Origin: Rariglobus sp967755175
GTDB lineage: Bacteria > Verrucomicrobiota > Verrucomicrobiia > Opitutales > Opitutaceae
DNA length: 12,942 bases
Assembly (NCBI GenBank): GCA_967755175.1
Contig: CBRAFO010000101.1
Coordinates: forward strand, 1-12,942
Reading direction: 5' to 3'
Part shown: positions 1-7,674 of the stretch, in pieces
Position numbering within the stretch: the first letter of the stretch is position 1
Layout of the letters: each line of letters begins with the position of its first letter
Position numbers and translations under genes: made by a program
Notes under the pieces: model-generated
What the model was told of the DNA's origin: nothing
The model's input: only the letters and a program-made list of their open reading frames with translations
Databases searched by the model: none

Positions 1-133
1 ACTCGATATACGTCTTCAACAAAGCCGTGCCACCCGAGTAAACCCCGTATGCAGGAAATGCCATCGAACAGGGATATGCAACCGGCACTATCACCAGCAT
101 CAACAGAGCCAGAGATAGCTTTTTTACGGGCAA
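1..133 (-). CDS. Possible 5' end of a secreted-protein gene, cut by the window edge
   Basis: A minus-strand frame opens at a TTG at 133-131 and stays open for 44 codons to the window edge. The first residues read MPVKKLSLALLMLVIVPVAY, with two lysines followed by about 15 hydrophobic residues, which is the layout of a Sec signal peptide. A cysteine follows at residue 22, but the residues before it (AYP) make a poor lipobox. An in-frame TGA lies seven codons upstream of the TTG, so no earlier start is possible. The only ATG is inside the hydrophobic stretch. No function can be assigned, because almost all of the mature protein lies outside the window. A short chance frame remains possible. Confidence 0.35.
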   Translation of the reverse strand, partial: MPVKKLSLALLMLVIVPVAYPCSMAFPAYGVYSGGTALLKTYIE

Positions 134-181
134 AAAAAGTCGGGGAACGTATCAACTGACACCAGGCTCGAATTCGGGAAG

Positions 182-318
182 GTGTGGGCGGCGCCCCCGC
201 CGGCCAAAGGACGGCAAACGACTCCCCTGAATGATTGGCCAACGGAGAGTGTGAGCAGGCGCGGGGTTGATCCCGCCTGCTTAACTCACCCCTTGGCCGG
301 CGGGGGCGCCGCCCACAC
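182..318. repeat. REP-like inverted repeat pair with a nested hairpin
   Basis: A 26-bp sequence at 182-207 recurs perfectly inverted at 293-318. Each arm starts GTGTGGGCGG and holds its own short GGCGG/CCGCC stem. The 85-bp spacer carries another stem, GCAGGCG (255-261) with CGCCTGC (274-280), flanked by GTGA (251-254) and TCAC (286-289). The whole segment could fold as a large cruciform. Head-to-head pairs of GC-rich palindromic repeats are typical of REP/BIME elements. This one lies at the 3' end of a RAYT remnant, the usual genomic association. That the two belong together is inference. Multiple genome copies would settle it. Confidence 0.75.
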
Positions 319-720
319 TTTTGGCGCTTCGCGCCAGACATACTCGCCTTCCTTCAACCCCGCCTTCGCCGGGTTCGCGCGAATGTAGTCTCTCAACTTC
401 TCCAACTGGACTTCGCTGCGCTCGAGGTGATCGAAGGACTCGTCCATCCACACAGTGCCCTTCCGGCCAAGCACCGCGTTGATGCGCCGCGCCGAGCAGG
501 ACTTCCATGCGGCCACAATCTCGCCACACGCATGGCTACCGATCGGCTGCACCAGCGCATGCACGTGATTGGACATCACCACGTAATCGCCCAACAAATA
601 CTCCTCTCCATCGAAATGCTGGAGCGTCGCTACCACCGCCTGCGCGCACTCCGCCCTCTGCAACCAGCACGCTCCGTGTCCGGCATCCAGCCAGGTTTCG
701 CGCCGTGCCGAAAAGCGCCG
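286..720 (-). pseudogene. REP-associated tyrosine transposase (RAYT) remnant, N-terminus missing
   Basis: The frame reads RRFSARRETWLDAGHGACWL from base 720, then carries the HUH motif in VVMSNHVHALVQP and the family's C-terminal signature W-(D)ES-D (WMDESFDHLERS) and YIRANPAKAGL with its tyrosine. These match the Y1/HUH transposases of the RAYT branch of the IS200/IS605 group, which act on REP hairpins. The N-terminal beta strand and FVTFRL-type segment expected before this point are absent. The frame is open back only to a TGA at 783-781 and has no ATG or GTG. The only in-frame candidate start is a TTG at 663-661, which would discard conserved sequence. The last residues (from KVWAAPPPAKG) are encoded by the inverted-repeat arm, so the natural C-terminus has also been overwritten or extended. 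I call it a degraded gene. Expression of a short protein from the TTG is possible but unlikely. Confidence 0.8.
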
Positions 721-736
721 ACCAACAACAGCGGGT

Positions 737-1261
737 TTACTTGCCCGATAGCACCCCCGGCAGGGACGCCTCGAAGGCCTTCAATTGGCTGGGCGTCACG
801 CCCGGCTGATGACGGAGGATGGACAGAATGTGCGACTTGGAGGCTTCCATATCCCACGAGTCGTCGGCCTTGATGCGGTGCACGCTGCCGATCAGACCCA
901 ACGCGTTGTCACGCTTGTCACAGATGAGAATCTTGATCGCGGTCGAGTAAAACTTCTGACCAGTCGAATCCACCGACTCCTGAAGGCGAACCACCGGAGC
1001 GTGGGTTTCGAACAGATGAGTCTCGGCGGCGTAGAACGCCTCAGCCAGCCGAGCGGGGAATAAATCAAAATCGTTTTTCCCAAGCACCTCCGCCTCCGTG
1101 CGACCGAGGTGAGCCAAGTGAGCACGGTTGCTAAAAACGAACCGCCCCTCGGCGTCTTTGATAAACACCAGATCGCGAACCTCATCGAGGATCGTAAGCA
1201 ACGGACCGCCGCGTTGCGTTTTCACATAGGACGCCAAATCGTAGGAATCGATTTTAATCAT
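737..1261 (-). CDS. Single PAS-domain protein
   Basis: The 174-residue protein contains one PAS domain at about residues 22-132: LLTILDEVRDLVFIKDAEGR, then RFVFSNRAHLAHLGRTEAEV and LGKNDFDLFP, a pattern typical of PAS_4/PAS_9-type sensory domains. It ends with about 40 polar, helix-prone residues. There is no kinase, GGDEF, HTH or receiver domain, no signal peptide and no membrane segment, so it should be a cytoplasmic sensor or adaptor that works through a partner. The ligand (small molecule, haem or flavin) cannot be read from the sequence. The ATG at 1261 is the first start in frame, and the region before it is pyrimidine-rich with no Shine-Dalgarno motif. The gene lies 132 bp downstream of the secreted TPR protein on the same strand and may have its own promoter. 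Its stop codon lies next to the RAYT remnant, so a mobile-element event may have trimmed what followed it. Confidence 0.75.
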   Translation of the reverse strand: MIKIDSYDLASYVKTQRGGPLLTILDEVRDLVFIKDAEGRFVFSNRAHLAHLGRTEAEVLGKNDFDLFPARLAEAFYAAETHLFETHAPVVRLQESVDSTGQKFYSTAIKILICDKRDNALGLIGSVHRIKADDSWDMEASKSHILSILRHQPGVTPSQLKAFEASLPGVLSGK

Positions 1262-1393
1262 GGGGTAGAAGGGGTTGAAGCAAGGTGTTAGTAGTAGCGA
1301 AGAGCCTGAAATCCAAGCGGGTAAACCAGCATTGGCACGATTTGGTAAGAGTTCTGATGGGCCTAAATAGAAATGAGGCCGGACATCTGAGTC

Positions 1394-3580
1394 CTACTTC
1401 GTGACGACCGCGGGAGGCACATCCACCGCGAGCTGGCTCATAATCAACTCACTCACCCGCGCCAGCCCCGTGCGGGCGAGCTGGCTGGCAGGATGAAGAT
1501 CCTGGGCGGCGAGGTATTGGGTGAGGCTGGCGGCGTAGCGTTGATCCGTCTCATAGCGCTTTGCCTGATCGAGGCGGCCGATAAACTCAGCCACGCGGGG
1601 CGCGAGTTGGGCCATGCGCTGATTCAGCACCACATCATTGGGTGCAAAGGTCGCCGCAGAGGCCAAGGCTTCCCACGCCGAAAACGCGTTGTTCTGCGCG
1701 AGGAGTTCTTCCGCTTGCGCCAAGTAAATCTCCACGCGAGCCATGCGATCGATCACGCCCTTGAGCTTGGCGCCACGCACATTGTCGCTGAGGAACGCGG
1801 CCGCGAGTTCGGCACGGCGGTCGTAGATACGACGGAAGTCGTCGCGTTTGAATGCCTCGTCAAACAGAACGGCCGCTTGCGTGCCGAGATCGGCCTGCGA
1901 GGCCATGTTCTCGGTGTAGTTCTTGATCGCGGGGTTGAGAGGCCACAGCTGAGCGGCCTTCTCAATGAACTCTTGGGCGCGATTATAGTCTCCGCTGGCG
2001 GTCGCCTGCTGGGCGGCATTGAGGGCGAGCGTGCTCATGCGCTGGGTGGAGCGCACGGCGGCACTGACTTCTTGGGAGCGAAAATCCTTGGTCAGCAAAC
2101 CAATCTCGCCGGCGAGGGCGAGAACCGCGTCGAAGTCGCGCAGGTCGGCGAGCTTCTTGGCCTCATCGATCTTGCGGTAAATCGTGAGCAACACTTCTTT
2201 CCGCTCGGGCTCGAGTTGGGTGACCGCCGGCAAGTATTCACCCATGAAAAAGGTTTCCTGCAGGCGTTCGAGGGCACCGATCTTGCGACCGTCGTCGTAG
2301 TTGGCACGCACGGAGATCATGCCGTTGTTGACGTCGTTGATCGCCTCACGAGAGAGGAACTCGATCGTCTCGACGGTCATGGCGAGATCGGTCGAGGGGA
2401 GAAAGGTCGAGAGTTCCTTTTTGCCCACTTCGAGGTTTTGGTGGGAGCCTTTAAAAATGTAGCGATAGAAACTGGACGCGATCAGCGCGTGCTGGAAGCG
2501 GCGCTGAAGAAACAAGCTCATGATCTGGCTCTGAAACTGGAGCTTGGCCTGAGTCACCGAAAGCAGTCCGGCCGCTTCGAGGGACTTGATCTTGGCCTCG
2601 GTCTCGGCGAGTTCGCGGGCTCGGTATACCTGGCCTAAAGGCCCCGTGAGGGTGCCGCTGCCCACCACCGAGCTCGGCTGGCCCGAACTATTACTGCTCC
2701 CTTTATTTCCTTTGCTGCCGCCTTTGATCGTGCCTGTCGTGTCGCCGGAGCTGACCGAAGCGGAACCATTGGTGCTCCCACTGGAGTTGTTGGAGCTGGA
2801 GTTGTTGTCGGAAGAACCGGTATTGAGCCCGCCGAGTAGGGCCGCACTGGAAACCGTGTCAGCCACACCCTTCCCCGATTGGGAAGCGAGAGCATCGCCC
2901 GCGTAAACCACGCTGGCCGATTGTTGGCGGCGAATGCGATCAAGCTCGGTTTGGGTAACGCTGAACGCCTGCTTTTCATCGCGGATGCGCCAGGCGTTAA
3001 AAATCTGGTTAGCCACGCCGAGGCTGTTGCCGCCGTCGGAATCATATTCGGCGGCACGATAGAGAAGCTTCCAAGCCGCGACCACGCTGTCCTGCGAGCC
3101 ATCGGCGGTGCGGGTCGAGAGGAGCTTAAAAATCTCATCCAACGTTGTGGCGTAGAGATCCTGGTCACGCGTCGGAGGCAGCGAAAGGTAACGCTCAAAA
3201 CGTCCGCGGAAGACGCGGAACTGGCCGACGTCGTAGGTGTGCCCCTTCCACGTCATCGCACCGGTCTCGGGATTGATCGAATCCGAGTCGGCATCGAACG
3301 CCTTATTAATGATCTGCAGGAGCGTGCCGCTCTCCATGCTATTGATGTTAACCGCACGGGCTTGGGACTCGTTCGCTCCGGCGCGCGTATCGGGACGAGT
3401 CTCGGTGGCTTTGCTCGCGGCCGCAGTGGCCGGTCCGGAGACACCCGAAGTGCTACCGGTGCTGCCCGTGGTTCCGGAAGTTCCCGTGCCGCCGGGGGTG
3501 CTGCTGCCAAAAGGATCAGACTGGCCGTGCGAGATCGAGGCGGCCGCAGTCAGGGCGAGAAGAAGAGTGATGCGGCGCAT
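1394..3580 (-). CDS. Secreted protein with low-complexity linkers and TPR-like C-terminus
   Basis: The 728-residue product is not a family I recognise. It starts with a signal peptide (MRRITLLLALTAAASISHGQ), so it should be periplasmic or surface-exposed. A Gly/Ser/Thr-rich stretch covers residues 24-50. A more ordered region at about 75-245 includes INSMESGTLLQIINKAFD and KGHTYDVGQFRVFRGRFERY. A second Ser/Asn/Gly linker runs from about 250 to 310. The rest is predicted to be mostly helical. TPR-like helix pairs are visible near residues 525-556 (YNRAQEFIEKAAQLWPLNP), 617-650 (AEELLAQNNAFSAWEALASA) and 672-706 (AKRYETDQRYAASLTQYLAA). This suggests a protein-binding scaffold. Its ATG sits two bases after the stop of the lipoprotein gene (TGACCATG), so the two are probably translationally coupled and work together. 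The ABC transporter gene lies upstream in the same unit, which suggests a role in export or envelope maintenance. That role is inference. Confidence 0.8.
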   Translation of the reverse strand: MRRITLLLALTAAASISHGQSDPFGSSTPGGTGTSGTTGSTGSTSGVSGPATAAASKATETRPDTRAGANESQARAVNINSMESGTLLQIINKAFDADSDSINPETGAMTWKGHTYDVGQFRVFRGRFERYLSLPPTRDQDLYATTLDEIFKLLSTRTADGSQDSVVAAWKLLYRAAEYDSDGGNSLGVANQIFNAWRIRDEKQAFSVTQTELDRIRRQQSASVVYAGDALASQSGKGVADTVSSAALLGGLNTGSSDNNSSSNNSSGSTNGSASVSSGDTTGTIKGGSKGNKGSSNSSGQPSSVVGSGTLTGPLGQVYRARELAETEAKIKSLEAAGLLSVTQAKLQFQSQIMSLFLQRRFQHALIASSFYRYIFKGSHQNLEVGKKELSTFLPSTDLAMTVETIEFLSREAINDVNNGMISVRANYDDGRKIGALERLQETFFMGEYLPAVTQLEPERKEVLLTIYRKIDEAKKLADLRDFDAVLALAGEIGLLTKDFRSQEVSAAVRSTQRMSTLALNAAQQATASGDYNRAQEFIEKAAQLWPLNPAIKNYTENMASQADLGTQAAVLFDEAFKRDDFRRIYDRRAELAAAFLSDNVRGAKLKGVIDRMARVEIYLAQAEELLAQNNAFSAWEALASAATFAPNDVVLNQRMAQLAPRVAEFIGRLDQAKRYETDQRYAASLTQYLAAQDLHPASQLARTGLARVSELIMSQLAVDVPPAVVTK

Positions 3581-3582
3581 GG

Positions 3583-3948
3583 TCAGAGTTTTTGAAGACG
3601 CTCAACGTAAAGGAGCCCGCCTTTGCGAACGGTGACCTCGAACCGATAACGCTGCGCAACCAGCAAGTTGGCCTTCATCGAATCCGCGATGAACACCGGC
3701 AGGCGTGCGTCGCCCCGAAGCGTGCGCACGGAGATGAGGCGGCCCACGCCCTCACGCCAGTTAAGCTGCGCGTCGATCTCGGCTTCGAGTTCATAGCGGT
3801 TGCCCTGAAGGTTGTCGGGGGCGGAGAGAAAGGCGTGCACCGGAAAGGGTTCGCCAGAACGTCCGCAGCCGGACGCGAGTAAAAGGAAGGCGGACATGGC
3901 CGCCGGCATCAAATAACGGGTCGCGAAACGCATCGACGGCAACGGCAT
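3583..3948 (-). CDS. Small lipoprotein, partner of the ABC transporter operon
   Basis: The 121-residue product (start chosen at 3948) begins with a short basic region and a hydrophobic stretch (YLMPAAMSAFLLLASGC) that ends in a clear lipobox, LASG-C, with the lipidated cysteine at residue 28. The mature part is about 94 residues and looks all-beta: RYELEAEIDAQLNWREGVG, RLISVRT, RLPVFIADSMK, RYRFEVTVRKGGLLYVERL. An OB-fold-like barrel is plausible but unproven. An ATG at 3933 would give a 116-residue version with an equally good signal. A start further upstream at 3996 would overlap the transporter gene and lengthen the signal peptide beyond the usual size. The gene lies 17 bp after the transporter stop and 2 bp before the secreted TPR protein, so it belongs to a three-gene operon. 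Function unknown. Confidence 0.75.
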   Translation of the reverse strand: MPLPSMRFATRYLMPAAMSAFLLLASGCGRSGEPFPVHAFLSAPDNLQGNRYELEAEIDAQLNWREGVGRLISVRTLRGDARLPVFIADSMKANLLVAQRYRFEVTVRKGGLLYVERLQKL

Positions 3949-3965
3949 GGGGTGGGTCGGAAAGG

Positions 3966-5654
3966 TCACGGCCAGCACTTTTTCTGGCAACCCCAAAACA
4001 CGAGCACCGCCCCGATGAGCAGATGAGCGCCGAGCACGGCCACGGAAATCTCGGGTGTCGATAACCAGCCTTTGTCCAACATCACGACCGCGTCATAAAA
4101 GCGCGAATCGGTCATGGCCATGAGGTAGCCCGACCAGCCCCAATACGTCGCGATGAACGGCCTCACCGTCCACACCAACGCCGCGGGCAACGCCAACACC
4201 ACGCCCGACAACGGCAGTTGAAAGCCGACCAGATAGATCGAGAGCAGAGACGCCTTGTCCGGTGACGACAACATGGCCGACAGACCGAGACACACCACGC
4301 TCATCGAGGCGCCGGTCGCGCTAAGAACCGCGAGCTGCGCGCCCCACCCGCCCGGGAACTCACATAGTATCTTCACGAACACGGTCATCCACGCACCTTG
4401 GGCCGCGCCCAAGAGCGCCGTGTAGATGAGCTTCGACCACGCATACGCCATCGGACGCAGGCCCGACATGCGTTCCTTCTCGTAGAGCGCGCGTTCCGCC
4501 GCGATCTCACGCGCACCGTTGTTGCTGCCCATCAGGCACAGCAGGATCACTTGAAAAATAATCAGGCCCGACACGAGCGTGGCCGTCTCCGCCGCCGACT
4601 GCCGGTAGGCCGCACGCGCCTGCAACGTCTCTAGAAAACCACCCGTATTTTCCAGCGCCAGTCCCTTCATCTGAGGCAACCCGCCGAGCGCGAAAATCAC
4701 CACGAGGCATGGAAACCCAAACGTGATCGCCAGCGTGAGCACCAAGTAGCCGCGATCACGCACCAGCAATCGCCAGCGGCGCGCGAGCAACGTGAAAAAC
4801 TGCGACATCGCCGAAGGCCGCTCGGGCGCACGACGACCGCCCGGCACGGTCGGCTCGGGTAACGCGGACCAAGCAGAGCTTGAGGCCTCACGCTCAACGG
4901 CAACGGCCGCCCAACGCTCCTGCCAATAACCCCGCGATTGCTCGCTCAAGCGGTCGTAGAGTTCCAACGCGTCGGCGATGGCGAAGTGTTCCAGCATCGC
5001 CACGAGCGGTCCTTGCCAGACGACCGAACCCTCGAAGACGACCGTGACCGTGTCGAACTGGGAAAGCTTCGCGAGATTGTGAATCACACACACCACCGTC
5101 TTGGCGCGCTGTTCAACCAAGGCACGCAACACGGCGATGATCTGATCCTCCGAGCGCGGATCGAGTCCGCTGGTCACCTCGTCGCACAACAAGCAGGACG
5201 GATCCGTGGTGAGTTCAAGTGCGAGCCCGAGACGGCGCAACTGACCGCCACTGAGCTTTTCCACCAACGTGCCGCCGCGTTCGGAGAGACCGACCAATTG
5301 CAGCAACTCGGTGTTGCGCGCGACCAGCGTGGCGTCGTCGGTTTTCTGATACAACTTGAGCGCACAACCCACGGCCTCCGCCACGGTGAGCTTGCCATGC
5401 GCGATGCTGAACTGCGGAGCAAACGCTACCTCACGCAGCAACTCCTCTCGCGATGCCAGCGCGCGTCCGTGCAGCCATACCTCGCCCTCGGACGGGAGGA
5501 TATCGAGTATGCCCTTGAGCAGAGTCGTCTTGCCGCAGCCCGAGGGTCCGATCAAGGCGTGCAGCCCTCCGGCGGGAAATTGAGCGGTGGCGCCATGAAC
5601 AAGCGCGGGCGCGCCGGAACGGGGTCGAACGGTGAGGTTGCGGCAGGCGAGCAT
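3966..5654 (-). CDS. ABCG-like ABC half-transporter (ATPase fused to membrane domain)
   Basis: The 562-residue chain has an N-terminal nucleotide-binding domain followed by an ABC2-type membrane domain, the order found in ABCG/White-type half-transporters. Visible motifs are Walker A GPSGCGKT (36-43), Q-loop Gln 81, signature LSGGQ (134-138), Walker B CLLCDE with catalytic Glu 159, and the switch His 192. A charged linker covers about 225-285. Six likely membrane helices lie near 302-322, 357-375, 407-428, 440-462, 470-492 and 538-556. The ERALYEKERMSGLRPMAYAW stretch matches the ABCG coupling region. It probably works as a homodimeric exporter in the inner membrane. The substrate is unknown. 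I start at the ATG at 5654, where the reading MLACRNLTVR is normal for the family. A TTG at 5696 would add 14 unlike residues. The gene heads the operon with the lipoprotein and TPR protein, which could be periplasmic partners. Confidence 0.85.
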   Translation of the reverse strand: MLACRNLTVRPRSGAPALVHGATAQFPAGGLHALIGPSGCGKTTLLKGILDILPSEGEVWLHGRALASREELLREVAFAPQFSIAHGKLTVAEAVGCALKLYQKTDDATLVARNTELLQLVGLSERGGTLVEKLSGGQLRRLGLALELTTDPSCLLCDEVTSGLDPRSEDQIIAVLRALVEQRAKTVVCVIHNLAKLSQFDTVTVVFEGSVVWQGPLVAMLEHFAIADALELYDRLSEQSRGYWQERWAAVAVEREASSSAWSALPEPTVPGGRRAPERPSAMSQFFTLLARRWRLLVRDRGYLVLTLAITFGFPCLVVIFALGGLPQMKGLALENTGGFLETLQARAAYRQSAAETATLVSGLIIFQVILLCLMGSNNGAREIAAERALYEKERMSGLRPMAYAWSKLIYTALLGAAQGAWMTVFVKILCEFPGGWGAQLAVLSATGASMSVVCLGLSAMLSSPDKASLLSIYLVGFQLPLSGVVLALPAALVWTVRPFIATYWGWSGYLMAMTDSRFYDAVVMLDKGWLSTPEISVAVLGAHLLIGAVLVFWGCQKKCWP

Positions 5655-5804
5655 AAGCGGTGCGTTCTTATGGCGGTCGCCTCGGCTGTGGGCCAAGCCT
5701 CATCTGATAATGAGTGGATTTTATTAACCTCTGCTGTCGCGAGGGGTGTTTCGCAGTCGCCGAACTTGCTTCGCGTCAACCCCCGCCATTATTCGTGCTC
5801 ACTC
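5655..5804. promoter_or_regulatory. Divergent intergenic region between the ABC operon and GIDE-LemA gene
   Basis: This 150-bp gap must hold the promoters of both divergent units. On the minus strand TAAAAT (plus coordinates 5718-5723) is a fair -10 box, but no good -35 lies 16-18 bp before it. On the plus strand CATTAT (5787-5792) is a weak -10 close to the start codon. The stretch 5702-5728 is clearly richer in A/T than its surroundings, which fits a promoter. I see no convincing operator palindrome. The location follows from gene orientation; the exact boxes are guesses. Confidence 0.35.
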
Positions 5805-7118
5805 ATGAACGAGGAGTTTTGGGTTCTACTCGCGGCCGTGTTACCAAGTCTGCTCTGCCTCTGGGGCAGCCTGCGGTTGCGGCGGCGCCATCGCCTCTTT
5901 CACGACCTGCCCACCTCTAAAGTCCACGGCGTGTTCATCGGCCTCGTCGAGCTCCAAGGCACCGCCGAAAGCGAAGAGCCCTTCAGCAGCTACCTCGCGA
6001 ATGCCGTGTGCGTTCACTACTCATGGCATGTCGATGAACGCTGGTCGCGCACGGTGACGGAGACCCACACCGACGATAAAGGTAACACGCAGACCACCAC
6101 CCGCACGGAGAGCGGTTGGGAAACCGTGGCGAAGGGCGGAGAAAGCGCGCCATTTTTCGTGAGGGACGATACGGGCGCGATCCTCGTGCGACCCGCCGGA
6201 GCCAAGATCGAGCCGGTGGAGTTTTTCGAAAAAACCGTCCCACGCTCGGCTGCGCTTTATTATCAAAAAGGCCCGCCGAAAGCGGTCGGCGACTCCGACC
6301 ACGTGCGCCGCTTTGTCGAGACCGGCATCCCGCTGCATGCGCCTCTTTACATCGTGGGACCCGCGCGTGAACGCGCCGATGTCGTCGCCCCCGAAATCGC
6401 CGCGAGCCGGGACGCCGCCGAGTTCCTCATCTCGACCCGCACCGCCGAAAAAGTGAGCTCCAGCCTCGCCCGCTGGTCTTGGTTTTGGTGGGCGCTGGGC
6501 CTGCTCATCGCCAGCACGCCGATTCTTCTCGTGGTGTTCGTGACCGAGTCGCCCCTCCTACCGGCCTTTGGCTACACGCTTTTTCCTCCCATGGGTTATC
6601 TGACCGCTTGGGCGGCATGCTGGGTGTGGATGGTCTACAACAGCCTTGTGGGGTTGCGCGAACGCGTCCGGCAAGGCTGGTCGCTCATCGAGGTGCAGCT
6701 CAAACGCCGCCACGATCTCATTCCGCGCCTGGCGAGTGCCGTGGCTGCATTGGGCTCACACGAAAAAGAGGTGCAAACCGCACTGGCTGCGTTGCGCGAG
6801 CAAACCACCGCCACTCCGCCCGGCGTGAGCGGTCCGGATTTTGCCGGCCTCGCGGAGCAGGTGCGCGTCGTGATGGAGAAATATCCGCAGCTCGTCGCCC
6901 AGCCCGCGTTCGCCACGTTGCACGGACAACTCGTCGAGACCGAGCAACGCATCGCCCTCGCTCGCGGTTATTACAACGACATCGCCACACAGTTTGCCAC
7001 GCGTCTTGAACTCGTGCCCGACCGTTGGGTGGCCGGACTCGGCGGACTGCGACCCGAACCTCTGCTCGCGGCGGCCGGTTTCGAACGCGCCGCTGTTCCA
7101 ATGAAGCTGACCGAGTGA
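5805..7118 (+). CDS. GIDE-domain / LemA-domain fusion membrane protein
   Basis: The 437-residue protein has an N-terminal membrane helix (residues 5-22) followed by an RLRRRHRL basic stop. A GIDE-type domain (the membrane-associated domain of the eukaryotic MUL1/MAPL E3 ligase, with bacterial relatives) covers about 34-210. Its signature pieces are LPTSKVHGVFIGLVELQGTA, AVCVHYSWHVDERW and SAPFFVRDDTGAILVRPAGA. Two membrane helices follow (about 225-247 and 254-276). A LemA domain fills about 277-425: VYNSLVGLRERVRQGWSLIE, VQLKRRHDLIPRL, and ETEQRIALARGYYNDIATQF. No RING finger is present, so it is not a ubiquitin ligase. LemA proteins are coiled-helix membrane proteins of unclear role, often linked to envelope stress. 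The ATG at 5805 is chosen because the frame, although open further upstream to 4938, there overlaps the ABC gene in antisense and looks non-protein-like. The spacing to folA is 64 bp, so co-transcription is possible. Confidence 0.85.
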   Translation: MNEEFWVLLAAVLPSLLCLWGSLRLRRRHRLFHDLPTSKVHGVFIGLVELQGTAESEEPFSSYLANAVCVHYSWHVDERWSRTVTETHTDDKGNTQTTTRTESGWETVAKGGESAPFFVRDDTGAILVRPAGAKIEPVEFFEKTVPRSAALYYQKGPPKAVGDSDHVRRFVETGIPLHAPLYIVGPARERADVVAPEIAASRDAAEFLISTRTAEKVSSSLARWSWFWWALGLLIASTPILLVVFVTESPLLPAFGYTLFPPMGYLTAWAACWVWMVYNSLVGLRERVRQGWSLIEVQLKRRHDLIPRLASAVAALGSHEKEVQTALAALREQTTATPPGVSGPDFAGLAEQVRVVMEKYPQLVAQPAFATLHGQLVETEQRIALARGYYNDIATQFATRLELVPDRWVAGLGGLRPEPLLAAAGFERAAVPMKLTE

Positions 7119-7182
7119 TTGCCTCAACGGGCCCCATCGCGACTTGCCGCCTCAGCTCCCTGCACCTACTTCAGATCCCCCT

Positions 7183-7668
7183 GTGGCCAAACCCATTTAT
7201 CTTATCGTCGCCTGCTCCGAGAACCGCGTGATCGGTCGTCGCGGCGGCCTGCCATGGTCCATCCCCGAAGACACGCAGTTTTTCCTGAATCAAACCCGTG
7301 GCCACACGGTGATCATGGGTTCGCATTCGTTCGGTGAATGGCCGAGTTGTGTGAAAGGACGCGATGTCATCGTGATCACGCACGAACCCGAAAAAATCCC
7401 GTCCGGAGTGCACGCCGTTCGCAGCCTCGCGGAAGCCATTGCCATCGCCCAAACCCTGCCCGGCGACATTTACCTGTGCGGCGGGCAACGCGTTTACGAA
7501 GAGGGCCTCGCTATCGGCGACCGCCTCTACCTCACGCTCGTCCATGCAACGATTGACGATGGCGACACGTTTTTCCCCGACTGGCGGCGGCAGTTCCCTC
7601 GCGAAATCGCCCGGCGTGAAAGCAGCGATGCCGCGTGGCGCTACACGTTTCTAACCCTAGAACGATAA
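7183..7668 (+). CDS. folA: Dihydrofolate reductase
   Basis: The enzyme reduces dihydrofolate to tetrahydrofolate with NADPH in the cytoplasm, feeding thymidylate, purine and methionine synthesis. The 161-residue length is normal for bacterial DHFR. The N-terminus (IYLIVACSENRVIGRRGGLP) aligns with the family pattern. LPWSIPED follows, and its Asp 30 occupies the position of catalytic Asp 27 of the E. coli enzyme. Further on are HTVIMG (41-46), the cofactor-binding LCGGQRVYEEGL with the double glycine at 100-101, and DRLYLTLVHATIDDGDTFFP. The section after HTVIMG (SHSFGEWPSCVKGRDVIVIT) departs from the usual GRKTYESIGRPLPGR-type text but keeps the fold spacing. I choose the GTG at 7183, which begins MAKPIYLIVA. 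A TTG at 7144 would add a proline-rich extension unlike the family. It lies downstream of the GIDE-LemA gene and ends just before a strong hairpin. Confidence 0.92.
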   Translation: MAKPIYLIVACSENRVIGRRGGLPWSIPEDTQFFLNQTRGHTVIMGSHSFGEWPSCVKGRDVIVITHEPEKIPSGVHAVRSLAEAIAIAQTLPGDIYLCGGQRVYEEGLAIGDRLYLTLVHATIDDGDTFFPDWRRQFPREIARRESSDAAWRYTFLTLER

Positions 7669-7674
7669 TCACAG

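Noticed and set aside
286..663. A functional 125-residue transposase starting at the TTG at 663
   Set aside because: Conserved RAYT sequence continues upstream of that codon without any start, and the C-terminus runs into a repeat arm, so it reads as a remnant.
1360..1380. A possible terminator after the secreted TPR protein (GGCCT/AGGCC)
   Set aside because: The stem has only 5 bp with an 11-base loop and no T-run; it could be chance. I saw no other clear element in 1262-1393.
1493..2638. A 381-codon plus-strand open frame
   Set aside because: It is the antisense shadow of the secreted TPR protein in GC-rich DNA; the opposite strand has a signal peptide, tight operon spacing and a TPR-like pattern, while this frame has none.
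4938..5804. An upstream extension of the GIDE-LemA reading frame that would give a 726-residue protein
   Set aside because: It runs antisense to the conserved ATP-binding domain of the ABC transporter, its translation has no recognisable motif, and the GIDE part starts naturally at the ATG at 5805 with a membrane helix.
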